A stretch of DNA of 64,000 bases, from the NCBI GenBank assembly GCA_030141605.1, contig JAQGDQ010000089.1, forward strand, positions 434,001-498,000, written 5' to 3'. The notes beneath the pieces were generated by a model. That model had not been told where the DNA came from and ran no database searches. It was given only the letters and a program-made list of their open reading frames with translations. Source of the DNA: Tubiluchus corallicola. Taxonomy: Eukaryota > Priapulida > Priapulimorpha > Priapulimorphida > Tubiluchidae. Below are positions 1 through 15,022 of this stretch, in pieces; position 1 is the stretch's first letter, and each line of letters begins with the position of its first letter. The position numbers and the translations under genes are program-made.

Positions 1-1190
1 CTACTTAGGTGGTTTAGTGCATGCTTACCCATTTCAGGTTAGGTGGTTCAGTGCATGCTTGCTTCATTTCTGGTTAGGTGGTTCAGTGCATGCTTACCCA
101 TTTCAGGTTAGGTGGTTCAGTGCATGCTTACTCATTTCTACTTAGGTGGTTTAGTGCATGCTTACTCATATCTAGTTAGGTGGTTCAGTGCATGCTTGCT
201 TCGTTTCTAGTTAGGTTGTTCAGTGCATGCTTGCTCATTTCTAGTTAGGTGGTTCAGTGCATGCTTACTTCATTTCTGGTTAGGTGGTTCAGTGCATGCT
301 TACTCATTTCAGGTTAGGTGGTTCAGTGCATGCTTACTCATTTCTACTTAGGTACTTCAGTGCATACTTACTTACTTTCCGGTTACGTGGTTCAGTGCAT
401 GCTTGCTTCATTTCTGGTTAGGTGGTTCAGTGCATGCTTACTCATTTCAGGTTAGGTGGTTCAGTGCATGCTTACTCATTTCAGGTTAGGTGGTTCAGTG
501 CATGCTTGCTTAATTTCTGGTTAGGTGATTCAGTGCATGCTTACTTAATTTCTGGTTAGGTAGTTCAGTGCATGCTTACTTCGTTTCTGGTTAGGTGGTT
601 TAGTGCATGCTTGCTTCGTTTCTGGTTAGGTAGTTCAGTGCATGCGTACTTCATTTCTACTTAGGTGGTTTAGTGCATGCTTGCTTCGTTTCTAGTTAGG
701 TTGTTCAGTGCATGCTTACTCATTTCTACTTAGGTGTGCATGCTTACCCATTTCAGGTTAGGTGGTTCAGTGCACGCTTGCTTCATTTCTGGTTAGGTGG
801 TTCAGTGCATGCTTACTCATTTCAGGTTAGGTGGTTCAGTGCATGCTTACTCATTTCAGGTTAGGTGGTTCAGTGCATGCTTACTTAACTTCTGGTTAGG
901 TGATTCAGTGCATGCTTACTTAATTTCTGGTTAGGTAGTTCAGTGCATGCTTACTTCGTTTCTGGTTAGGTGGTTTAGTGCATGCTTGCTTCGTTTCTGG
1001 TTAGGTAGTTCAGTGCATGCTTACTCATTTCTACTTAGGTGGTTTAGTGCATGCTTGCTTCGTTTCTAGTTAGGTTGTTCAGTGCATGCTTACTCATATC
1101 TAGTTAGGTGGTTCATGCATGCTTGCTTCGTTTCTAGTTAGGTTGTTCAGTGCATGCTTACTCATTTCTGGTTAGGTGGTTCCCTGCATG
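1..1190. repeat. 34-35 bp minisatellite array with higher-order period
   Basis: About 34 tandem units of 34-35 bp, each with the core TTCAGTGCATGCTT followed by a variable CATTTC and a GGTTAGGTGG segment. Units fall into subtypes (TACTCATTTCAGG, GCTTCATTTCTGG, GCTTCGTTTCTAG). A block of subtypes is repeated: the rare variant TTAGGTGATT lies at 521 and again at 896, so there is a higher-order period of about 375 bp (11 units). Units degrade after about 1150. The array starts at the window edge and probably continues to the left. Confidence 0.95.
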
Positions 1191-1916
1191 TTTATTTCAT
1201 TACTCGTTAGGTACTTCACTGCATGCCATGGCAACGCTCCATTCATTTAGTTGTTCAATTTCCGGTGTTATTCCTTTGTATTTGCTATTTATGTTTTTAC
1301 ATCCTCGCTATCATATATATCGCAATGATCCTGCACTCATTAAAACTTTTCTGAACTTCTCATGTATTGCCAGCACTAGGTGACACTCTGCTGTTATCGT
1401 CATGGGCGTATACTGCATCGTAGATTATTTTAGGGTGTGCTTCAGGGCACTATACTAGTCCCCTTATTGTTTATTTATGAATAAGCGCTAAGGAATTTAC
1501 ACTGACGCGGTCAATATAAAGGCTATGAAAACGTCTGCAAATGCATTTCAAATCACTTTCTACCTGGTTAACTCTTTCATCTATAAAAAAAGATCATAAA
1601 TTTAAACCATTTCACACAGCAGGGTTACAATAACCTGTTTTAAAAAGCAAATACGCAGGTGAAACGAAAGTCGTACCAGCGGAGCAAAGCATATTTACCA
1701 AGTTAACTATGAAAACGAATAAATCGCAAAAATCAAACTTTCACGAAGCAAAAAATGTAAGTAACAACTAGTGAGTGGAGCAGAAGAAACTTCTTTATTT
1801 GGGCAAAAAAATTCCCTGGTTTCGGCTGATTTAAACATTAAGTGTTTCACCAGAACATTTCTAGCAAACTTGGAGAATTTGATACTATGTCGCACAAAAA
1901 ATATCGCAACCAAACA
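1191..1916. other. gene-free AT-rich stretch
   Basis: Sequence between the two minisatellites. I see no splice-bounded coding segment, RNA gene or transposon end. The open frame at 1150-1383 starts inside the minisatellite and has no recognisable domain. Confidence 0.5.
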
Positions 1917-2300
1917 CCACCGTTCACCACCTCTAAAAGCACCACTAAGCACCAGCAAATACCGTTCACCACCTCTGAAAGCACCACTAAGCACCAGCAA
2001 ATACCGTTCACCACCTCTGAAAGCACCACTAAGCACCAGCAAATATTTTTCACTACCTCTAAAAGCACCATTAAGCACCAGCAAATACCATACACCGCCT
2101 CTAAAAGCACCACTAAGCACTAGCAAATACCGTTCATCACCTCTAAAAGCACCACTAAGCACCAGTAAATACCATACACCGCCTCTAAAAGCAACACTAA
2201 GCACTAGTAAACACTGTTCACCACCTCTAAAAGCAGCACTAAGTACCAGCAAACACCGTTCACCACCTCTAAAAGCACTACTAAGCACTAGTAAATACAC
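1917..2300. repeat. 42 bp minisatellite, about 9 units
   Basis: Tandem 42-bp units built on CCACCTCTAAAAGCACCACT and AAGCACCAGCAAATACCGTT, with scattered substitutions. Because 42 is divisible by three, frames stay open through the array on both strands and give artificial 14-residue protein repeats (for example LKAPLSTSKYRSPP). No flanking coding evidence supports translation. Confidence 0.95.
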
Positions 2301-2837
2301 CCTAAATCTAATAAATTTACAAAATAACCTGATTTTCCTCGTAGTTGTACCATAGAAATTAAAAGTATGTTTTATGCATTTTTTATTAAACTGTTATTAT
2401 AGGTATGCGATCTCTACTTGTTGTACGCATTATAAAAATTCATTTGTTCTAATTTACGAACAGCTTAAATAACTTAACCGTAAACTTTTCTGTCTGAACA
2501 CGAGAAACATCTTTACCAGAACACTCAAATACCATTCCTGTTTTTTTGCTGAACAGGCGTGGACCTAGGGAAGGGTTGTGTCTAGAGATTTCATGAGATT
2601 TCTGTGCAATAATAGCGTTGGGTGTGGGCACTCTAATAAGTGCAAAACAACATTAATATCCTCAGGCACCAAATGATAGCTGAGCAGAGTGCAAATCTGA
2701 CTCTTCAGTCACTGGTTTTTCCTGAATCCGCCCTGTTATTAACAAATCAATTAATCATCATCACTAGCCAGCTTTTGATGAAAGTATTTCCGGATTTAAG
2801 CCGGGTTCTTTTTCCTCGACGTGTTAGTTTGTTCTCC

Positions 2838-2851
2838 GTTGCCATGGAAAC
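2838..2851. promoter_or_regulatory. X-box-like (RFX) motif, one mismatch
   Basis: GTTGCCATGGAAAC. The RFX consensus is GTNRCC-NN-RGYAAC, and one half-site base differs (A for Y). A second, perfect match lies 183 bp downstream. Confidence 0.4.
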
Positions 2852-3020
2852 GGCATGGAAAACGAGTTGAGATGCAAGACATCAGCCTCGGTTTCCAGCC
2901 ACAACAGATTTGCAGCTAAAATGCATGAGGCGTAACTAAGCAACGGAAGGCTGCTATAGACCTGGAATCACTCATAAATATTCGTAACAGCTACTAGAAA
3001 CAAGAAGTTTTATTTTTCTC

Positions 3021-3034
3021 GTTGCCATGGTTAC
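3021..3034. promoter_or_regulatory. X-box (RFX) motif, perfect consensus
   Basis: GTTGCCATGGTTAC, which on the minus strand reads GTAACCATGGCAAC and fits GTNRCC-NN-RGYAAC fully. RFX factors drive ciliary genes in animals. No gene start is visible beside this copy, so a regulatory role here is uncertain. Confidence 0.45.
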
Positions 3035-3253
3035 CGAATCGAAGACCTGGAGTTTTAGTCTGGCTTCATTTAATGACTTTAAGCAACTTAGCGCGCAAAA
3101 CATCAATCAGATAACAGCTCTTCATAAAACTTCAGAGCACACTATAATTACCCTTGATACTTCAATAATACAGATTGTTCCGAAATAAAAATGTACTAAT
3201 AAATGTTTGAAAACAAACAAAGTCCAGTAAATGTGGTCAAATTAGGTTACACT

Positions 3254-3497
3254 CAGGGCCTGGCTATTACATTTTGGGGCCCTTAGGCTCATGAAATTGG
3301 GCCCTTAGACACTTTTTTGAAAGTTTAAATTTTATTTTAAGTTAAGTGAATTAGTTAGCAATGCAAAATATTAAAATATTATACTTATTCTTCAAAAAAA
3401 TATTTGAAAATCTTTTAGCAGGGCACCTCTAGTTATGAGCCCCCAAGCTGAAGAGACCCTAGGCTACAGCCTATACTAGCCTATAGGGTAATCTAGA
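3254..3497. mobile_element. Diverged hAT-like non-autonomous element (copy 1)
   Basis: Begins CAGGGCCTGGCTATTACATT and continues with TTTTGGGGCCCTTAGGCTCATGAAATT in pieces that align with the element at 53063. The far end keeps ATAGGGTAA but has lost the closing CCCAGCCCTG. The CAGGG-type terminus is typical of hAT elements; no 8-bp target duplication is preserved. Confidence 0.55.
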
Positions 3498-4746
3498 TTC
3501 ATTTCGCTATATTTGTCATATAGCTACTAAACTATTGGGTCTTAGACTTTAAACTTTACTCTTCAAGAATAAGACAAGGTCGTCATGAGCTCGTGTAGTT
3601 GTAAAGGGAAGTCAATGTATAATTCTATTAAATTTCTCCAGCGAGGAAGTTAGATCACAGAGCGGTTTACAGTTCTCAATGTACAAATTTAGAGCGGCAA
3701 TAATAAATTGCAATTTCTCTTGCTATTAGATAGCTTCTATATAGACTGCATCTATTGCAATTAGTCCGAAATTTGAAGTTTAGAGAGTCTCGGGTTCAAT
3801 TCCTTATCATTCAGCTGATCCTTCTTCACGATGAATCCTTCATCTTCCTCTCTATGATACAGCTTATCCTTCAGCTGATCTCAGCTGGCTAACTGTTCTA
3901 TATCGTTGTGTAAAATACTGGCCCAGACCGAAGTCAAACAACACAGAGGCTGGTCAGTGAGTGGATGGGTAACTGTTGACGCTACTTCTTTTGGGCGATT
4001 TCATCCTAATTTGTTTTAAGTAATATGACTTAGTTTTGTCGTGTATTGTACATTATATATCGTCATAGTAACTGAAATAAGCCTGAACTTGACTTAACTC
4101 AACCAAACCTAAGTAAATTCTACTTCTCTCTCTTTTAAATTAGTTTTAATTATTGTAAACCTTAATCTTATCCTATGTTGTATTGTAAAGGTAGTTATCA
4201 TATTAGTTGGTGAAGTAAACTAAAATTCATCCATCGTACAGTCTGTAATTATTTACCTCGTTGAGAGAAGTGTATGTACACTATTACTGGTTCAGTATGT
4301 TTCACCTTACAGGATCATTCTTAAAAATCAATTAGGTTGCGGTCCTACCACAACTACCTGCATTAAACAGGACATGCCGTCGAGTGCTGGATCCTACTTT
4401 GAAGAGGGTTAATAGTATAAAAAATGATTGACGGCTGGAACATTTGAGTAAGTAACCGTTGCACCTATGATTGAGCTAAACAGATTTAAGATTTATTTTT
4501 TGCCTTTTAAAGTGTTAAAGCACATTTCAGTGTTACAATTAATTACTCTAAAATCATACTTACAATATTCCAACATACATACACAATATGCAATCACATA
4601 TAAAAAATCACATTTACAAAAAACTTGAACATTGGTATACACATGAAAATGCAAATTACACATTTTTTACATAAAAAACATTATGCACTTAAGATTAATC
4701 AATGAGTAATTTAGTGTAACTGTAACTCCTTTGAGTGCACACTTAC
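3498..4746. other. Intron or downstream flank of the intermediate-filament gene; nothing recognised
   Basis: AT-rich sequence to the left of coding exon 2 on the minus strand. It should be intronic, because exon 2 ends in a GTAAGT donor here. I found no further rod-domain exon in it. Around 3790-3890 the minus strand has a short open, lysine- and glutamate-rich stretch (DQLKDKLYHREEDEG), but it lacks the rod heptad pattern and I do not call it. Confidence 0.5.
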
Positions 4747-9923
<5,177 letters not shown>

Positions 9924-10229
9924 GATGCAGGTGTACGGTTTCGTCCGGATTCCGATTCCGCTGTGCCGGTCGAGTTGGGAGCAGTAGGTTACTGATGCTT
10001 GTGGTCAGCGCGCAAGCTGCGTTCCAGCTAGGTGAGCACTTCAACTAGGTGAGCGTATCAGCTTGGAGGGCGCAGCTTATTACGCAGTTGATTAATGGTT
10101 ACTGATGAAATCATTATGCAAAATGATCAAAAACCAGTTTTTGTTCATGGCATGTAATATTCACTTATTCATTCGCTTGTTTAGCTCATTCGCTAATTAA
10201 TTTTTCTCTCGTTTGTTCGATGGTTTACG

Positions 10230-10760
10230 GACTTCTTTCTTTCTCTTAGATTTTTTGGTCCACTTGTTCATTCTTTTTTTGTCTGTATCTTCATTTACGC
10301 GTGTGCTTAGCTTGTCTGTCTGTCTGTCTATCTCATTGTCATCTGCACACTATTTTTCTTGCTATCAGTGTGTTTGTCTTTCTGTGTACTCCCTGTTTTT
10401 TCTTTCTTTTTTCTTTCATTCACTCATTCTTTCTCTCTCTCTCTTTCTAGCCTTCCTTCCTTTTTTCCTTCCTTCCTTCTTTGTTTGTTTCTTTCTTCCT
10501 TTGTTTCTTTGTTCCTTTCCTCTTTCTGTCTTTCCCCTTTCTCTCTTTTCTCTTTCTTTCTTTTCTTCTCTTTTCTTTTTCTTTCTTTTCTCTCTTTCTT
10601 TATCTCTTTCAGTCTTTCTCTTGTTCGTTTGTATTGTTTTGTTGCCCTTTTCTCCTTACCTCTTTTTTCTTGCCCTTCCTCCTCACCTCGCTTTTTTCTT
10701 CTTTTTCTTCTCCTTCAGCCTTTTCTTTCTTTTTTTCTTCTATTATTTAAATTCCTTTCA
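10230..10760. repeat. Pyrimidine-rich (CTTT/CCTT)n tract
   Basis: About 500 bases almost only of T and C on the plus strand with many CTTT, CCTT and TCTC units. Long open frames across it encode only Phe, Leu and Ser and are not genes. Confidence 0.9.
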
Positions 10761-13119
10761 CTTCCTTTTCTACCTTTTCATATCTTTTCTGTTTATTTGT
10801 GTATGTTTATGGTTAATATAAGTTTAATAGGTGTCTATTGATATTTTTCTCATCTCACAGCCTTCCACAACTCATATTTGTGGCGCCATCAGGCGAATGT
10901 TTTATGATAAAATCACCAGGCTCGCAGCAGTATTCGTCTATTTGAGTATTAGTTTTTTTTTGAGTAATGAAGATGGGAGGCTAGCCATAACAACAACGTA
11001 AAGTAAAACAAAAGATAAGACAAATAAGATTACAAGATAAATAAATAAGATTACAATAGATTGCAAGACAAATAACAAAGTGAAAAATCACAGTAATACA
11101 ATAAAGAAATTTTCATTGATCACTTCTTGTTCATTTTAAGTTGTATTAATTTTTTATACAATTCGGCACAGTGGAAATCAGTGAAGTTTAGAGACAGCGC
11201 CAACTCATCGAGACGTTTGTGGCGAGACCGGAACACAATAATTATCAAGGATAGAATTCTAGACGTATGATGGCCCACTGAGCCTCTGTGTCTAAGCCGC
11301 GATCGAGTATTGATATACACACATTCCTGTATGCCAAGCTTATGAATGAAATTGCGCGAAGGGAATATCGTACCCATTCGATAGATTCCGCTTTCCAGTT
11401 GACGAATCATTGACGCAAAGAGTGTGCACTTATCCACTCGGTCATGAACGCGCCACAAACGTTAGTAATTTTGTTATTGCTTAGGTATTATCAAATGTTA
11501 TTAATATGTATTCTTTATGCAGTAGGATATAAATCGTGTTTTTTAAGTAAATATTACATTTATTAAATACGAAAAGTTTAAAAAGGGCAAAAAATAATAT
11601 TTAGCAAATATCTACTACAACTACTGTACACATTTTGATTATAATAATTTTCCATGCTTTCAAGTAATCATAACAACTTTGTAAGTGTAAGTTTTCTTAA
11701 ATGGGTTTATCACGTATAGAATCAATATCCAAAATAACGGAAAACAATGCACTAGAGTCATCTGTCGAGTGACGAGTTTGTGAAGTTGAACAAACTCTGT
11801 AATTTCATAGTAAATAAGCCGCAAAAAGCCACCAAGAAATGCTTTTATACCTTCATTTATTGCTACTTCTAGTGACCAGTGACCACTTAGAAAGCTGTCT
11901 CTGCTTAGACATCCCACTTTTAGACGAGGTCCAGTGCATCGTCTTAGATTGTGAGGCAAGTGTCCTGTCGAAATTACTTACGTTAGCTAGATCTGCAATA
12001 AGTGCAATTTGTATATTGTAGTAAATTTACCAGTCTGTTTTAGCCACCATTAAATATTTGTAAGACGTTTACAACTCCCCACACAATTTAAATACCTCAA
12101 GCCTAAACCTAATCCTAGCTCTAACCCGAACCCGAACCCGAATCCTATTCCGCTTCACAAACTAATTTTTTGTGTGTGGGGATAAACTTTAGCCAACTAT
12201 TATTATAAGCTTCAGTTTTTGATTCATTAATCCACAATCTTAATTTTATGGCATTCTGCGTGTGTATTACGTGTTTTATGTACGGCTTTTATTGTTGAAA
12301 TAAAAATTCATAATAATAAAAACACCGACGAATTGTATAAAAATAACAATATTTTGCAATACCATTTTAAATAATCATTTTAGACTTATAGAATTATTTT
12401 ATAGTTGCCTGGTATGAACCCAGTTATCATCATATTTTGTAACATTCAGTACACGTATAATTATCTGTAACGTATCCAGAAAACATAACAATGCTCTAAC
12501 GATTCCTTGTCTATTTACATGCGTCCCAATTAAACAACTTAGTCAGGTACAGGTGACGTGAATAGAAAGAAAACTCGATCACTGACGTCTAATCAGAATA
12601 CTAGAGCAAGTGTTTCACTATCTAGTTTCTATTAGTTGAATAATGCTCCTATAGGTTGCGCCATGTGCGCTGGAAGTGTGATTGTATTCAACGGAAATAA
12701 TAATACGGTTACAAGTGTCTTCAGATGTCGCTTGTGAATTTTTGACGGTTTATTAGTCATTATTACAAAATAACTGTTTCATCAAAGCTTGAGAAGTAGT
12801 TCATGTTTTTGTAGAGTTTGGAAGTATTTAACAAAACAACTGAATTCAATAGTTTTTAAATTCCACAAGCTCTTAAAGCACCACCTAGAAAAGCACTTAC
12901 TAAACATGTGATAATCTGTTCGTCTTTTTCAATTATGTTTTGTCAATAACCTTCTCATGATCACTTCTATAGTTCCTGTAGGACTTTTGGACTTTCGCGA
13001 AACTCGACTGCACAAAACAGACGGCTCGATCTTGTTTTTAGGACGTTGAATTGAAAATCCAAGCAACAACTTCTTTTTACTGGCAACTATGGCTGTTTTA
13101 TTTCCTTCTCTTCTTCTTC

Positions 13120-13131
13120 TTCTTATTATTA

Positions 13132-13193
<62 letters not shown>

Positions 13194-13195
13194 TT
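13120..13195. repeat. (TTA)n microsatellite
   Basis: CTT repeats followed by about 20 ATT units. Confidence 0.97.
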
Positions 13196-13304
13196 GTTTT
13201 CCTGTATTTGCAGGTACAATTAAATTACAATAATTATTTACAAACAAATAAACACAACATTTGAGATGTCCTTAAACAGACCGTAAGTCGACGCCGGGGT
13301 ATCT

Positions 13305-14010
13305 CGCGCTGCCCCGGCGCTTCCATTCACCCGTCCAGGTTTATTTTTATTATTCTTTGCAACTATAACGGTTTCTGCCACTAAAGGTAGTCGGCCTAAA
13401 GTGGAGGGGTCCAAAACCGGGACCCAGCGGCTTGGCTGTTTTTCTCCCCTACCCAACTGAGTGCCAAGTTGGGTCGCCACGGGGTATATTGCGTCTCCTT
13501 TTAACCATTTGTCGGTGGAATATGGCCGGTTGGCACCCCGAGTGGGTAGGAGTACGACTTTGCTATCAGTCTGAGAGGCTGCGAGGTCAGCCTCTGCCAA
13601 TAAGAAAGACACGGCCAGACTGCAACCTATGTAAGCTTGTCACCCATCAAGCTTAAGCCATAAAGGCACCGCCCGTGGTGCACTTCCCTTTCTGTTCTCG
13701 CAACTTAGGTATTTCCCGTGCGTCTCCTATACCACTTTGTTGTAAAATGTGGCCGGTTGGCACCCTCATGAGAATTAGGAGTACGGCTTGCTCAACAGTC
13801 TGTGAGGTTGCCCTCTCAACCTCCGCTTGGGACGAAATCAAAGCCAGACTGCAACCTTTTAACACACAAGATACACCACAGGTGGCGCCCTTCCGTCAAT
13901 TCCTTTAAGTTTAAGGTACACCCCCGGTCGAGGGTGACGTCCTACGTTGGCCTTCTGAGTGAAGTTAGCCGGTTGGGACCGCTGGGAGGTGTAGGCACGA
14001 TTTTCCGACT
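13305..14010. repeat. GC-rich repeat, three diverged copies, with 18S-like segment
   Basis: An island of much higher GC than its surroundings. A conserved core GGCCGGTTGGCACC lies at about 13524, 13751 and (as AGCCGGTTGGGACC) 13967, so the unit is about 220 bp. Each copy also has GCAG/GACTGCAACCT and GAGTACG(A/G)CTT segments, and a CTTCC...TTTA segment at about 13320, 13682 and 13889. In the third copy that segment matches 18S rRNA (separate entry). Copy 1 carries an insertion of about 130 bp. No coding function is supported, although frames are open on both strands. Confidence 0.75.
13881..13912 (-). other. Short 18S rRNA-like fragment
   Basis: The 32 bases are the reverse complement of the universally conserved small-subunit rRNA segment around AAACTTAAAGGAATTGACGG plus the following GGAAGGGC.CCACC, with one mismatch as I know that segment. 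Beyond this the match to 18S is lost on both sides, so it is not an rRNA gene. It lies inside the third copy of the GC-rich repeat. Confidence 0.65.
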
Positions 14011-14061
14011 CAAAGCTCATTAATATAGCAACAACAACAATTTGAGCTTTGCAACCACGCA

Positions 14062-14131
14062 CGCACGCACAAACACACACACACACACACACGCACACAC
14101 ACACACACACGCACGCACGCACGCACGCGCG

Positions 14132-14178
<47 letters not shown>
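14062..14178. repeat. (AC)n / (GCAC)n microsatellite
   Basis: AC dinucleotides interrupted by GCAC blocks at 14050-14069 and 14110-14138. Confidence 0.97.
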
Positions 14179-14779
14179 TGTACAATCATTGTATAAGTAG
14201 TCAGCAAAGTTTTTCAGTACAATTTAGCTGCTTTTACAAAATATGCCTTGAAAACGCTCGAAACGCTTCAGGTATTTTGTAAACAATAAATTTCTTTTCA
14301 TTTAAATTTGCTGACTTTGCGAGGATAGGTGAACACTACTAACCTTATGATACGACAAAAACTTTTATTGGCAATAATAGAATCACAATAAATCCCACAT
14401 AAAGAAAGGAAATTACACTAAATAAAAAACAATTTTTTACAATTTTTTTACAAGTTACTAAATACTATTTTATTTATTGTATAACGACAACACTACTATT
14501 GACTTTTAGGGTTACACATGCAGAAAAACACAAGACGAAACATTAAAGGTGCAAATTATCACTAATAACAGAGTAGCAATAACAGTCAGCAGATACAATA
14601 CCCGTATACGTGCAAAGTTAGTGAATTTTTAGCAATTTTTTATATTATTTCTGTTTGTAGGTTTTTACATTAACAGGCTAGTAACTTTATAGATGTGTAA
14701 CTAGCTTCCATCTATTTTTCTAAAGTGGCTTTTGACAGCCAGTAGAGAAGTTAAACTGCAATTTTGAAGCTTCGCTCTG

Positions 14780-14870
14780 CCATGACGACGATGAAGACAA
14801 TAATGAGGAGGACGACGTTGACGACGGCGATGATGATGACGATGATGATAATGATGGTAATGATGATTCC
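14780..14870. repeat. GAC/GAT trinucleotide tract
   Basis: Imperfect run of GAC, GAT and AAT triplets. Confidence 0.9.
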
Positions 14871-15008
14871 AGTAATTATAGATTTATATTTTACCGTTTA
14901 TGGCTTCCCTGTTGATATCCCCATCAGAAGCTCTGAAATTTACTTAAATTCTTTCCCCGTCACGCTGCTGAATACACCTGTTCGCCTACCTGATGTGGCT
15001 TTAGAACG

Positions 15009-15022
15009 GTTGCCATGGAAAC
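15009..15022. promoter_or_regulatory. X-box-like (RFX) motif, one mismatch
   Basis: GTTGCCATGGAAAC, identical to the motif at 2838 and with similar flanks (GGAAAC then C/G then GCAT). The shared flank may mean both come from one dispersed repeat. Confidence 0.35.

Larger units (their letters stand above)
9924..13237. other. Intergenic sequence between divergent genes; simple repeats only
   Basis: Holds the presumed 5' UTR/promoter of the filament gene (about 9924-10080), a pyrimidine-rich tract (10230-10760) and AT-rich sequence. A 112-codon open frame at 11458-11120 (-) ends YKKLIQLKMNKK and could be a decayed retroelement piece, but I recognise no domain. At 12110-12145 a short run of AACCCGAACCCG resembles degenerate telomere repeats. 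Confidence 0.5.

Noticed and set aside
1-1190. CRISPR-like array
   Set aside because: Units are directly adjacent with no unique spacers, and the window is eukaryotic.
3780-3890. Extra intermediate-filament exon on the minus strand (DQLKDKLYHREEDEG)
   Set aside because: Charged and open but lacks the family heptads and clear splice sites.
10213-10841. Three overlapping 90-200 codon Phe/Leu/Ser-rich frames
   Set aside because: Low-complexity pyrimidine tract; no start context, domain or splice support.
11120-11458. 112-codon minus-strand frame
   Set aside because: No domain recognised and flanks look like retroelement debris; not enough to call a gene.
12110-12145. Telomere-like AACCCG run
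   Set aside because: Too short and degenerate to support a claim.
13238-13612. 124-codon minus-strand frame across the GC-rich repeat
   Set aside because: GC-rich repeats keep frames open by chance, and the other copies do not conserve this frame.
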